From Pirellulaceae bacterium (lineage in GTDB: Bacteria; Planctomycetota; Planctomycetia; Pirellulales; Pirellulaceae), in contig JADYZV010000132.1 of NCBI GenBank assembly GCA_020852965.1, forward strand, positions 1 through 64,000: a stretch of 64,000 bases of DNA. The letters run 5' to 3'. Each line of letters opens with the position of its first letter. Within the stretch, counting starts at the first letter, position 1. The notes beneath the pieces are model-generated. The model saw only the letters and a program-made list of their open reading frames with translations, had not been told where the DNA came from and searched no databases. Positions 17,219-26,135 of this stretch are shown in pieces. The translations under genes and the position numbers were made by a program.

Positions 17219-18661
17219 ATGCCCGTTTCGCTCCCCATCTTCGATATCGAATCTGAACTGCGTCCAGTCCCGCAACAGGCCGACTCCGCACGAGCTGCGG
17301 TGCCGAGCCGCGGCAAGTATGCTTTCGTAAGTTTGGGTTGTCCTAAAAATTTGGTCGATAGCGAACGCATGTTGGGCTTGCTGCGCGACGACGGCTTCAG
17401 CCTTGTCCAGGACCCTGAGCAGTCCGACTTCGTGGTCATCAACACCTGTGGCTTTATTGACAATGCGCGGCAAGAATCGCTAGAGGCCATCGACCAGATG
17501 TTAGCCCTCAAACGCGAAGGGAAGATTCGCGGGCTGATTGTAGCAGGTTGTTTGGCCGAGCGCGAGAGAGATAAGTTGCTCGAAGCGCGGCCTGAGATTG
17601 ATTCGCTGGTCGGCGTGTTCAGTCGAGACGACATTACCCGCATGGCTTCGCGTTTGGTCGACGGTCTGGAAGAGCAGCGAACGATTTTTCGCCCCGCGCC
17701 AATTCGCGCTTTAGACGACACCAATCGCCTGCGAATTACTCCCAAGCACTTCGCCTATTTGAAGATCTCCGAAGGCTGCGATCGACTATGTACCTTTTGC
17801 GCCATTCCCAAAATGCGTGGCAAACATGCCAGTAAGCCGTTTGATGAAGTGCTGCGTGAAGCCCGAGAGTTAGCCGAGTCGGGCGTGCGCGAGCTGATTG
17901 TCGTCGCGCAAGATACGACCTACTACGGTCGTGACATCTACGGCGAGAGCCGCTTGAACGAATTGCTGGCCGAGCTCGAACAGGTCGAGGGACTCGATTG
18001 GATTCGGTTAATGTATTTCTACCCGATGTATATCGACGATTCGCTGATTGAGACGATTGCCGAGTCGGAGAAGATCGTGCCCTATATCGACATGCCCCTG
18101 CAGCACATCAACGCCGAGATGTTGAAGCGCATGTCGCGACGCGTCACACCTGAAAGCACTCGCGAGCTGGTCGCCAAACTGCGTGGTCGCATCGACCATC
18201 TCGTATTGCGGACGACCTTCATCACCGGCTTTCCGGGCGAGACGGAGGCTCATATCCAGGAGTTGGCGGAGTTCATCGAAGAATACCACTTCGAACGCTT
18301 AGGGGTATTCACCTACTCGTTCGAGCCAGATACACCAGCGGCCAAGTTGCCCGAGCATCTTTCCGACGAAGTGAAAGCACGACGCCGAGATCACTTGATG
18401 CAAATTCAACAACGCCTGGCATTCGACTGGTGCGCGCGCCAGGTCGGCAGCGCGATGGAAATCATCTTGGATAAAGTTGTCGACGCGTCGGCCAACGTTT
18501 GGCTCGGTCGGTCATTTGCCGATGCACCCGACGTCGATGCCGTAGTCTTTGTCACGGGTCAAAAACGACATCCACTGGCGGCGGGTCAAATAGTCCCAGT
18601 CGAGATCGTAGGGCATCGCGACTACGACCTGATCGCGGCCGCTATCGGACCGCCTCGATAG
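17219..18661 (+). CDS. rimO: Ribosomal protein uS12 methylthiotransferase RimO
   Basis: A 480-residue radical-SAM enzyme that methylthiolates the conserved Asp of ribosomal protein uS12. The N-terminal MTTase domain (about 33-170) carries the first Fe-S cluster cysteines C41 (SLGCPKN, the RimO form), C77 (NTCGFI) and C111 (AGCLAER). The radical SAM triad is C187, C191, C194 ([16 protein letters not shown]). TGFPGET and [10 protein letters not shown] follow, and a C-terminal TRAM domain (about 412-478, [17 protein letters not shown]). ATG 17219 was chosen: the family core starts at about residue 33, so a modest N-terminal extension remains. Confidence 0.95.
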   Translation: MPVSLPIFDIESELRPVPQQADSARAAVPSRGKYAFVSLGCPKNLVDSERMLGLLRDDGFSLVQDPEQSDFVVINTCGFIDNARQESLEAIDQMLALKREGKIRGLIVAGCLAERERDKLLEARPEIDSLVGVFSRDDITRMASRLVDGLEEQRTIFRPAPIRALDDTNRLRITPKHFAYLKISEGCDRLCTFCAIPKMRGKHASKPFDEVLREARELAESGVRELIVVAQDTTYYGRDIYGESRLNELLAELEQVEGLDWIRLMYFYPMYIDDSLIETIAESEKIVPYIDMPLQHINAEMLKRMSRRVTPESTRELVAKLRGRIDHLVLRTTFITGFPGETEAHIQELAEFIEEYHFERLGVFTYSFEPDTPAAKLPEHLSDEVKARRRDHLMQIQQRLAFDWCARQVGSAMEIILDKVVDASANVWLGRSFADAPDVDAVVFVTGQKRHPLAAGQIVPVEIVGHRDYDLIAAAIGPPR

Positions 18662-18700
18662 TTCTATTCGGCTTTCAACGGAGCGAAAGAGGATAACCAC

Positions 18701-19297
18701 TTGGACACCACTGCCTCACAGCCTTTGATCCGCCCCGCTGGCGATCGGATTTGGAATGTTCCCAATGGACTCAGCCTAACGCGTTTGCTGCTCGCAGGCG
18801 CTGTCGGGTTGTTGATCGAATGCAACTGGTATCTGCTCGCACTGATTTTTTTTGCAATCGCCGCCAGCACGGATTTCCTTGATGGCTGGTGGGCGCGGCG
18901 CTTCAATCAAATAACCAAACTGGGCCGAGTTCTCGATCCCTTTGTCGACAAGATCATCGTCACCGCCGCCCTGATCGCATTGGTGGGGCAGGCGGCCAGC
19001 CAAATAGCCCCATGGATGGTGACCGTAATTCTCGGGCGCGAGTTTTTGGTCACCAGTTTGAGAGCCATGGTGGAAGGTCAAGGCGGAGATTTTTCAGCAC
19101 GGTGGTTGGGCAAGTGGAAGATGTTAGTGCAGTGCGCGGCGATCGTGTCCAGCCTATGGTTGCTGCATGCTCCCCAACCTTGGCTGCAGTTAACCACGCT
19201 CGTTTTGGCTTGGGGAGCGGTGCTCATCACCATTGCCTCGGGAGTCGATTATGTATTGCAAGCCATGCGCGTCCTGCGTTCCGTTTCCGCTCCATAG
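18701..19297 (+). CDS. pgsA: CDP-diacylglycerol-glycerol-3-phosphate 3-phosphatidyltransferase
   Basis: A 198-residue integral membrane enzyme of the CDP-alcohol phosphatidyltransferase family. It makes phosphatidylglycerol phosphate, the committed step to phosphatidylglycerol. The signature D-x2-D-G-x2-A-R-x8-G-x3-D-x3-D is complete (DFLDGWWARRFNQITKLG, then RVLDPFVD). NVPNGLSLTRLLLAG at the N-terminus is typical of PgsA. Several hydrophobic helices follow. The start is TTG 18701 with AAGAGG about eight bases upstream. It lies 40 bp downstream of rimO and is probably co-transcribed; rimO-pgsA neighbours are common in bacteria. Confidence 0.93.
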   Translation: MDTTASQPLIRPAGDRIWNVPNGLSLTRLLLAGAVGLLIECNWYLLALIFFAIAASTDFLDGWWARRFNQITKLGRVLDPFVDKIIVTAALIALVGQAASQIAPWMVTVILGREFLVTSLRAMVEGQGGDFSARWLGKWKMLVQCAAIVSSLWLLHAPQPWLQLTTLVLAWGAVLITIASGVDYVLQAMRVLRSVSAP

Positions 19298-19400
19298 TGC
19301 TTCAATCACATTAGATTTTGGGGTTGGTTTTAGTGGACGAGGTTACGAGTCCCAAACGTATTGAAAATCAATCGGACTAGTCACCTCGTCCACTACTCCA
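19297..19400 (+). repeat. Repeat family B, copy 2
   Basis: Starts TAGTGCTTC at the pgsA stop codon. It contains the left arm GTGGACGAGGTTACGAGTCC (19333-19352) and a right arm CACCTCGTCCACTACTCC (19382-19399) that would pair with it. It fills the gap before the CPBP gene. Confidence 0.75.
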
Positions 19401-19430
19401 TTTTTTAACTATGGCAGACCAATAGTCTTT

Positions 19431-19460
19431 ATCCGTGCTCCGGATTTGCCATCCGTGCAA
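19431..19460 (+). repeat. Repeat family D, copy 1
   Basis: CCGTGCTCCGG-N2-TTGCCATCCGTGC motif, found again at 24862-24890 with two differences. Short, partly palindromic, non-coding; it lies immediately upstream of the CPBP protease gene. Confidence 0.5.
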
Positions 19461-19479
19461 GTGTTTTGAAATCCTCCCC

Positions 19480-20631
19480 ATGAATGACAAGCAGACGATT
19501 GAACTCACGCCGGAACTGCTAGAGCAAAACCCCGCACTGGCCCTAGCGTTGTCAGCCATGTCATTGCTCGTGATCGCCCTGCTAGTTGGCTCGCTTGCCA
19601 GTTGGATCTATTTGATCGCTCGCGTTCGCCGTGGACAGCCGCTGTTAGAAGTCGAGCCTTGCGCACCACGTGTGTGGGGCCTGGCTGATTTAGCGATGGT
19701 AGCGGTATTGATCGTCGCCTGCCAGATATTTTTTGCTACACTCTACGCGCGGTTTTCCAGCGGAGAGATGCAGGGCGCGGTCAATGGACAAGTTTCGGCG
19801 GCGGTCGCCGCATTCGCCAGCTTAGGAAACATCGTGGCCATTGCCCTCGCGCTGGTGTGGCTGGCGTTGCGTTTCGATGTTTCTCCACAACATGTCGGCT
19901 TTCGATTTAAAGGCTGGTGGCGACAACTGCAAATCGGCGTCATCGCCACCTTGGTGGTCCTGCCAGTCGTCTATCTACTAATGGCCGCCGTTTCGATCGG
20001 TTTGCATTCTGAGTACAAGCATCCGCTGTTAGACGAGGTTCGTCGCAACGCAACTTTGACGAGCTATTTGATGGGTGTCGTGACGGCGGTGCTGCTGGCG
20101 CCGCTAGCCGAGGAGTTCCTCTTCCGGGTGATGATTCAAGGTTGGTTGCAATCCTGGTCGGTGAGTACTCCCAAGCAGATCGTATTAGGTGCGCGGCTCA
20201 ATGAACGAGGCCTGGAAAATAGCCATGCGATAGCGTTAGGACCGCCGGTTGGACAGAACGCCGAATGGGACGTAGAAGCGAAAATGGTCGAGCCGTCCAA
20301 CTCCTATCCACCGGTCATTGGCAGCGATATTCAAGCGAATTCTACGGTCGACGGGGCCGATCATGACTCGAATTCGACAGTTTTGTTCGAAACCTATCGG
20401 GGCTATACGCCGCCTTGGTGGCCGTCGGTAGCGACAGGTATCCTGTTTGGACTGGCGCATTGGGGATACGGTCTGAGCTTCATCCCGCTGATTGTATTGG
20501 GGATTGTGTTGGGGCTGTTGTATCGTGCAACGCATTCAATCTGGCCTTGTTTTTTAGTACACTTTGCCCTCAATGGCACCAGTATGTTGGGGTTAGGGCT
20601 GAGTATTTTGCTGGAGCGAGCCAAACAGTGA
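19480..20631 (+). CDS. CPBP family intramembrane metalloprotease
   Basis: A 383-residue polytopic membrane protein of the CAAX protease/bacteriocin-processing (CPBP, Abi) family. Helices lie at about 24-46, 70-90, 104-130, 150-173 and 194-208. Motif 1 is LAEEFLFRV (E211, E212, R216), motif 2 is FGLAHWGYG, and motif 3 is FLVHFALNGT; the Glu pair and the two His are the zinc ligands. Between motifs 1 and 2 sits a hydrophilic insert of about 90 residues (roughly 222-315), far longer than usual. Substrates of bacterial CPBP proteins are mostly unknown. ATG 19480 was preferred over an upstream codon inside repeat D. Confidence 0.87.
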   Translation: MNDKQTIELTPELLEQNPALALALSAMSLLVIALLVGSLASWIYLIARVRRGQPLLEVEPCAPRVWGLADLAMVAVLIVACQIFFATLYARFSSGEMQGAVNGQVSAAVAAFASLGNIVAIALALVWLALRFDVSPQHVGFRFKGWWRQLQIGVIATLVVLPVVYLLMAAVSIGLHSEYKHPLLDEVRRNATLTSYLMGVVTAVLLAPLAEEFLFRVMIQGWLQSWSVSTPKQIVLGARLNERGLENSHAIALGPPVGQNAEWDVEAKMVEPSNSYPPVIGSDIQANSTVDGADHDSNSTVLFETYRGYTPPWWPSVATGILFGLAHWGYGLSFIPLIVLGIVLGLLYRATHSIWPCFLVHFALNGTSMLGLGLSILLERAKQ

Positions 20632-20732
20632 CTCCATGCACAATTTGCCAGATGGCAAGTAAGCGTCTAACCTATAGGTAGTATTGGATCGCGGTCGACT
20701 TTTCTTTTGCCGTTTTGTGGTGAGCCCTGCCA

Positions 20733-22649
20733 GTGCCAGCTGACGACGTTTTTAACTTTCCGTGTCCACATTGCAACCATCGCCTCAAGGCGAAATGTGT
20801 TGTTGCGGGGCGTCGCGCCAAGTGCTCCAAATGCCAACAGATACTGACGGTACCTACTCCGCTGGCAAAAGCACCTGCCCCCCCACCTGCCGCTGCACCT
20901 GCCCCCACGCAGGCACCTGCCCCCTCAGCGGCAGACGCAAAACCGAAACCGGTCGGGAACATGGCTGCAGCACCCAAGCAACCGACAGCTTTGCCCTCCC
21001 TCGACAATGATGACTGGCTCCGCTTGGGCGAGCCGGCAATTGCCGATTTGTCCGATCGCCAAAAAGCCCACGAAGCCTATCAAGAAGCCAAAGAACTCGA
21101 ACGGCGATCCAAGCGAAACAAGCAACAGCAGCGAAAGCATTCGCCGGCAGCTCTCGACACGAATGGTCCGCACCCCATTGGCAAACTAGATCGATCGACG
21201 GCCCACGACGCCAACCAAGCGTCTCCAAACTTCGTCGCGACCAGCGCGTCCGAAATAGATGACCTCGAAGATGTCTTTCGCTTAGCCCCACTCGATTCGT
21301 CCGATCCCAGGATGGCTGCCCAAAAGCCCAAGTCACCCACGGACCAGGAGTACGAATCCAAGCGATCGGTTTTCGAAGACGATCTCCCTGAACTTTCGGA
21401 ACTGCAACCCAACGTCAAATCAAAACGCCAAATCGAAGACTTGCTCGCAGCCCACGCCGGAAAAGACAGGTCGCAAGCTGACCCGCTGGCGTTGTTGGTC
21501 CCCAGCCTGGAGTCGCTGCCAAAAGCCAGAGCCAACACCAACACCAACACCAACATTGCCAACCAGACGGAGGATCCTGAGTATCGCGTGACCTGTTTAG
21601 CGTGTGGCACCGCGCAGTATGTGCGGTTGTCACAAAAAGGCAAGAACGTCAAGTGCCCCGATTGCTTTTTGAAATTCCAAATTCCAGCCCCACCTCATGG
21701 ATGGATACCCGACGCGCAGGCACAGCAGCGCGCTCGTGAGAACGACTGGCATTCATCCAGTGGCGATTCGCTGCAAGACGCCGACCCGCAAACCCTGCGA
21801 CGCTCGCGCACTAACCGCATGCTCGAAAACGCCGAACGACAAGTCTCGGACGAAGATCTTGATCGATTGTACGATGGCGATTTCGACACGGCAAATTTTT
21901 TACAACGCACGTTCGGCTTTCTCAAAGACCCCGTGGCTATCGCCTACATTTTCGGCTACGCGATCGTTTTTGCAATTATCTTTGCCGTGGGGCAATACGC
22001 GGCTAACCAAGCCGACTCATCACAAGGAAAGAGCATTTTGCTGGTAGTTGTACTGGGTGCTCCGGTAGTCGGACTGCTGTTTGCCATGCCCATGCTCAGT
22101 GGTGCCATCGCCCTGATCGAGTCGGTGGCCAATCGTCAGCAGCGCGTTGCCGATTGGCCGGGCTTCAATCTGTTTGACAACGCGGGTGATATGCTGGCTA
22201 TTACCACAGCGCTGGTCGGATCAGTAATACCTGGGTTTTTTCTAGGCGCATGGCTGGGAGGGGACGATGCGGCTGCCGGTCGAATACAGATCGCCGGCAT
22301 GATGGCCAGTAGCTTCGTGCTATTTCCTGTATTCTTGCTGTCAATGCTGGACAACGGCAGCCTGTTTGCTCCACTTTCCAATTCGATTTTGCAATCATTC
22401 CACGGTGCAGCGGAGGCCTGGGGAGGATACTTTCTCAAGACTTTCATCGCCTTCGCAATCGTCATGCTGTTGTGGTTATTGTTGCTCGGCGAGGGCAAAC
22501 CGATAGCGCTGGCTGCGGTAGCAGGCTGCCTATTTCCAGTGCTCGTCTTCTTTACTTGCCAACAGATTGGTGCCTTGGCAGATAGTATCAGTGAACATTT
22601 GAGCTTTGAGTTTGTCCCACCTAGTAGCGAAGACGATGACCAAGCCTAG
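20733..22649 (+). CDS. Zinc-ribbon membrane protein of unknown function
   Basis: A 638-residue protein. The N-terminus has an MJ0042-like zinc ribbon (FPCPHCNHRLKAKCVVAGRRAKCSKCQQ, two CxxC pairs), followed by an Ala/Pro-rich linker (about 50-80). A long charged, disordered region follows (about 90-280), then a second ribbon at about 287-320 (VTCLACGTAQYVRLSQ, then VKCPDC). Four or five transmembrane helices fill about 400-620. Planctomycetes encode many such ribbon-plus-membrane proteins with unknown function. The start is GTG 20733, with an in-frame stop only four codons upstream, so no longer start exists. Confidence 0.75.
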   Translation: MPADDVFNFPCPHCNHRLKAKCVVAGRRAKCSKCQQILTVPTPLAKAPAPPPAAAPAPTQAPAPSAADAKPKPVGNMAAAPKQPTALPSLDNDDWLRLGEPAIADLSDRQKAHEAYQEAKELERRSKRNKQQQRKHSPAALDTNGPHPIGKLDRSTAHDANQASPNFVATSASEIDDLEDVFRLAPLDSSDPRMAAQKPKSPTDQEYESKRSVFEDDLPELSELQPNVKSKRQIEDLLAAHAGKDRSQADPLALLVPSLESLPKARANTNTNTNIANQTEDPEYRVTCLACGTAQYVRLSQKGKNVKCPDCFLKFQIPAPPHGWIPDAQAQQRARENDWHSSSGDSLQDADPQTLRRSRTNRMLENAERQVSDEDLDRLYDGDFDTANFLQRTFGFLKDPVAIAYIFGYAIVFAIIFAVGQYAANQADSSQGKSILLVVVLGAPVVGLLFAMPMLSGAIALIESVANRQQRVADWPGFNLFDNAGDMLAITTALVGSVIPGFFLGAWLGGDDAAAGRIQIAGMMASSFVLFPVFLLSMLDNGSLFAPLSNSILQSFHGAAEAWGGYFLKTFIAFAIVMLLWLLLLGEGKPIALAAVAGCLFPVLVFFTCQQIGALADSISEHLSFEFVPPSSEDDDQA

Positions 22650-22730
22650 CCGTTCTCCACTCTCGCCCAAGCGCTTTGTCAATGCGATAAACCGGGGAAG
22701 ACGGACTGGTGCTAGCAGGGTTGTTGGCCT

Positions 22731-22850
22731 AGTGCTCTGTCCACATTTAAATTGAGGGCAGTGGACGAGGTTACGAGTCCTTTCGACTTAGTAGGTACCA
22801 GGGACTCGTAACCTCGTCCACTATCCGCTAATCTAAGTGTTTGTATCATT
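22731..22850 (+). repeat. Repeat family B, copy 3
   Basis: A well-preserved copy. The left arm GTGGACGAGGTTACGAGTCC is at 22761-22780 and its perfect complement at 22802-22821, with a loop TTTCGACTTAGTAGGTACCAG that closely matches the loop of the 59512 copy. Outer sequence TAGTGCT...CCACATTTAAATT is shared with copy 1. It lies between the zinc-ribbon gene and the aminotransferase gene. Confidence 0.85.
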
Positions 22851-22937
22851 GTCACGCTTTCCCGCGACGACCGTCAGCCGTCGTGTCGATCCTAGATTGC
22901 AGTGAAAAGAATTAACTGTTTGGGAGTCTAGCTCGCG

Positions 22938-23798
22938 ATGTCGTCAGTCGAGATATATATTAATGGTCAGTATTTCGCCAAAGAAGATGCGAAGATCAGT
23001 GTCTTTGATCACGGTCTACTCTATGGCGACGGAGTCTTCGAAGGATTGCGTGCCTACTCCGGCAAGATATTCCGTTTAGAACAACACCTCACTCGGTTGT
23101 ACGAATCGGCCCTGGCCATCATGTTGACCATCCCCGTCTCACCCGCCGAGCTGGGGCAGGCAATCAAAGATACGTTGCTGCGCAATAACATTTCCGATGG
23201 CTACATCCGAGTCGTTATAACGCGTGGGGCCGGCTCCTTGGGGATTGACCCCGACAAGACGGCGGACCCGCAAGTCATTGTGATCGCCGATCACATTCAG
23301 CTATATCCAAAAGAACTCTATGAGAACGGCATGGAGATTGTTACCGCTTCGACGATTCGCAACCATCCCGCCGCGCTCAATCCACGTATCAAGTCGCTGA
23401 ACTACTTGAACAACATCTTGGCGAAGTTGGAAGGAAAGCGGGCTGGGTGTCTTGAAGCTCTGATGCTCAATCATCGTGGCGAAGTGGCGGAATGCACTGC
23501 GGACAATATCTTCTTGGTGCGCCGAGGAGAACTGTTCACGCCACCGACGGACGCAGGAATACTAGAGGGAGTCACGCGCAACGCAGTCATTGAACTCGCT
23601 CAACAGGCCGGCATCGCTGTACGAGAAATTACTTTGACGCGACACGATGTCTATGTGGCCGATGAGTGCTTTTTGACTGGCAGTGGTGCTGAGATCATTC
23701 CGGTCATCAAAGTCGACATGCGCACGATCGGTTCCGGCACGGTTGGCTCGATGACTCGGCAACTTAGCCAGGCCTTCCATCGCTTGGTTCGCCAATAA
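22938..23798 (+). CDS. ilvE: Branched-chain amino acid aminotransferase (class IV, PLP)
   Basis: A 286-residue fold-type IV PLP transaminase interconverting Leu, Ile or Val and their 2-oxo acids with glutamate. It starts VEIYINGQYFAKEDAKISVFDHGLLYGDGVFEGLRAY, the IlvE pattern. NPRIKSLNYLNN carries the PLP lysine K152, AECTADNIFLV the conserved Glu, and LTGSGAEIIPVIKVD the phosphate-binding C-terminal part. Length is close to typical small bacterial IlvE. D-amino-acid transaminase and aminodeoxychorismate lyase share the fold; the GVFEGLRAY and TGTAAE-like (TGSGAE) motifs favour IlvE. The gene is monocistronic by spacing. Confidence 0.88.
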   Translation: MSSVEIYINGQYFAKEDAKISVFDHGLLYGDGVFEGLRAYSGKIFRLEQHLTRLYESALAIMLTIPVSPAELGQAIKDTLLRNNISDGYIRVVITRGAGSLGIDPDKTADPQVIVIADHIQLYPKELYENGMEIVTASTIRNHPAALNPRIKSLNYLNNILAKLEGKRAGCLEALMLNHRGEVAECTADNIFLVRRGELFTPPTDAGILEGVTRNAVIELAQQAGIAVREITLTRHDVYVADECFLTGSGAEIIPVIKVDMRTIGSGTVGSMTRQLSQAFHRLVRQ

Positions 23799-23916
23799 CC
23801 ATGTGCCCCGATTTTAATGTAGCCCGACTTTAATGTAGCCCGACGCTCCGCCGTCGGATTACCTTTCGTCGCAATTACATTCCCCCTTCACCGACCAACA
23901 TAGCAGAGGCACCGAC

Positions 23917-24663
23917 GTGAAACTTCACTTGCCCCGATTGATCTTGGTGTGTTGGCTGTGCCTGAGTGCTTCCATATCCTACGCTCAGCCTGCAGCGGAC
24001 GATACTAGCATTCCACCGGCGCGGACGACCTATCTGGGGCGAAAGATCGCGCAGACCATGAGTTTCCATGGGGCGCCTTGGTTGGTGCGTGATAATCGCG
24101 AAGAGGAAGAGCGACCGAGCGAGGTACTTAAGCAGCTCGATCTCAAGCCGGGGATGGTCGTTTGCGATTTGGGGTGTGGCAACGGCTTCTATACGTTGTT
24201 GATGGCCCCACAAGTTGGGCCTGATGGTAAAGTTCTGGCGGTCGACATTCAGCAAGAGATGCTCCACTTGCTCGAGCTGCGCAGCGAGTCGCAAGGGATC
24301 GACAATGTCGAACCGGTCTTAGGCAGCCTGATTGATCCCAGGCTCCCGGCGGGCGAAGTCGATCTCGTGTTGTTGGTCGATGTCTATCACGAATTTTCAC
24401 ATCCCGAACAGATGTTATCCGCCTTGCGGGCAAGCTTGTCACCCAATGGGCTAATCGCCTTGTTGGAGTACCGCGAAGAAGACCCCAACGTTCCGATTAA
24501 GCCGCTGCACAAGATGAGTAAGCGACAGATTATGAAAGAGTATCGCGCCAACGGCTTTCGTCTTGCCAAACAATACGACGGACTGCCCTGGCAACATCTG
24601 ATGTTCTTCGAGGCCGATCCGGATTGGACTCCCTCAGCGATCAGCCAGCCAACTGACAAATAA
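23917..24663 (+). CDS. Class I SAM-dependent methyltransferase with an export signal
   Basis: A 248-residue protein. It has a signal-like N-terminus (LPRLILVCWLCLSASISYAQPAA, cleavage after about residue 24), then a Rossmann methyltransferase: MVVCDLGCGNGFYTLLMA (motif I), VLAVDIQQEM, DLVLLVDVYHEFSHPEQML (motif IV region) and GLIALLEYREED. Motifs are complete, so SAM binding is plausible, yet the leader suggests location outside the cytoplasm, where SAM is not normally available. Similar proteins occur in planctomycetes. The start is GTG 23917; an internal start without the signal cannot be excluded. The substrate is unknown. Confidence 0.82.
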   Translation: MKLHLPRLILVCWLCLSASISYAQPAADDTSIPPARTTYLGRKIAQTMSFHGAPWLVRDNREEEERPSEVLKQLDLKPGMVVCDLGCGNGFYTLLMAPQVGPDGKVLAVDIQQEMLHLLELRSESQGIDNVEPVLGSLIDPRLPAGEVDLVLLVDVYHEFSHPEQMLSALRASLSPNGLIALLEYREEDPNVPIKPLHKMSKRQIMKEYRANGFRLAKQYDGLPWQHLMFFEADPDWTPSAISQPTDK

Positions 24664-24685
24664 CCGTTTAGGAGTTAGTTCGTTT

Positions 24686-24750
24686 GTTGACCACGAAAAA
24701 CACGAAGAACACGAAGAACACGAAAAATTTGGCTCAGTTCTTCTTTAAAT
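24686..24750 (+). repeat. Repeat family C, copy 1
   Basis: Contains TTGACCACGAAAAACACGAA, then repeated GAACACGAA units and GGCTCAGTTCTTCTTTAAAT. Inverted copies of the same blocks lie at 34851-34940 and a diverged copy at 56050-56112. The CACGAAAAACACGAAGAACA core is known as a dispersed repeat in several bacterial phyla. Confidence 0.65.
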
Positions 24751-24861
24751 TGTTTGCAACCGTTCACAGACCTCATTACTTAAACGAACATTCTCAAGCC
24801 GGCTGGGCAGATGAATCTGTTGTTATCGCAGAAGTCTGACGTGCTATAGAGTGGCATTACC

Positions 24862-24890
24862 CTCCGTGCTCCGGCCTTGCCATCCGTGCG
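24862..24890 (+). repeat. Repeat family D, copy 2
   Basis: Second CCGTGCTCCGG-N2-TTGCCATCCGTGC motif (compare 19431-19460). It lies in the 275-bp convergent gap between the methyltransferase and the trypsin-like gene. No terminator with a T-run was identified here. Confidence 0.5.
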
Positions 24891-24938
24891 AGCGAACGGC
24901 CCGAGCAACTTCGGAACTCGAGAACGGTTACAGATTCT

Positions 24939-26006
24939 CTAAATGAGCAGGTGGACGATCTGCAGGGCGGTAGCCCGAAGTCGATTCCTCAGCCACTGCA
25001 GCGAAACACCGAAGCTCTGAGCAAAAGCCTCTTGAAAATCGGGGCTGATGGCGGCGATTTGGAGACCGATTGGAATACCACCGGCTACCAACACGCCTCC
25101 GCTACTTCCGGGCCCGAAAGGATATCCGTTGGACGGACTTTCGTTCGATTGGTAACGTACGATATGTCGTAGACGTCCCAAGGAGTCGATCTGAAGTTCG
25201 GGGTAGAAGGTTTGCCATCGCCAAGTGTGTGTCACGCCGTCCCCGAGGAATGTCCCGTCTGTTCCTTTGGATATCCAGTCGAGCAACTGCGATTCGCTGG
25301 CCGGAAGTAGATTGGGAGAGTTGGGACGTGGCAGTAGACCGCTGAGCCACAAGCGATCGAGACCCGTTTCAATGAGACTGATATCAGGGCCCCCAGGAAC
25401 GCGTCCGCGAGCGATGATACTTCCACGCACAGATTCAGGCCCTACCCCGCAGGTGCTCTTTCGCTCGACGCGAGCTTGAGTCGTCGTGGTGGTTAATTGT
25501 TGGGCGAACAAATGAGCTACGCACAACACTCCCCAACGCCAACGGGGATCCAGAGCTTGTTCGATTGTGTCAATTACCGGGACGGGGGCAACTTTCGTCC
25601 ATCGTACCACCACGCTGGTCGTTGCATAATTTTCGTCACTCTCAACGCGCACGCCAGTCGGCACGATACGTCCAGTTTTCTGCACATCGGTTTGAAGGTC
25701 GAGCTGTAGATAGCTGCGCGACTTACGATCGAGCAGACGTACCGACTCGACCGGGGCAACCTTTCGCGCGCTTGGCAAGCTTTGAAGTTTTCGCTGGACA
25801 TCAAATTGGGCAGTGACGGGTAGACTCAGTTGGGAATGGATCGCCGTGCGATCGGTGCGCTGCGGAGCAAAGCCTACTTGTAGAATATTGTCTTCGTCGC
25901 GCTGGACGACGCGCCGTGATAGCGTGGCTTGTAGGCGACGTAAACGATCGAAGCTCAGTGGCTCGGATCCAATCTGTGGTGGAACAGTCATTGCGAGCCA
26001 GTCCAA
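24939..26006 (-). CDS. Trypsin-like serine protease domain protein
   Basis: A 355-residue protein. Its C-terminal half carries a chymotrypsin-type triad in order: VLCVAHLFAQQ (His165), GGPDISLIETG (Asp208) and GPGSSGGVLVAGG (Ser302). This is my reading of a divergent sequence; the spacing fits the fold. The N-terminal ~140 residues contain polar strands and no known domain. No signal peptide is visible at the chosen start, which is odd for such a protease. It lies at the end of a minus-strand run after a lipoprotein and the TadE/TadG genes, and might process or monitor the secreted products (inference). Confidence 0.6.
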   Translation of the reverse strand: MDWLAMTVPPQIGSEPLSFDRLRRLQATLSRRVVQRDEDNILQVGFAPQRTDRTAIHSQLSLPVTAQFDVQRKLQSLPSARKVAPVESVRLLDRKSRSYLQLDLQTDVQKTGRIVPTGVRVESDENYATTSVVVRWTKVAPVPVIDTIEQALDPRWRWGVLCVAHLFAQQLTTTTTQARVERKSTCGVGPESVRGSIIARGRVPGGPDISLIETGLDRLWLSGLLPRPNSPNLLPASESQLLDWISKGTDGTFLGDGVTHTWRWQTFYPELQIDSLGRLRHIVRYQSNESPSNGYPFGPGSSGGVLVAGGIPIGLQIAAISPDFQEAFAQSFGVSLQWLRNRLRATALQIVHLLI

Positions 26007-26135
26007 ATTGAGAATGGTTCTACCATAGCCGTCACTTGGTAATCGCTTACCGCTCCGCCGGTCAATCGCTCTTCAGCTTACCCTCGCTCTTCGGATCACT
26101 CTCGCTCTTCGGTTCACTCTCGTATTAAACACCTG

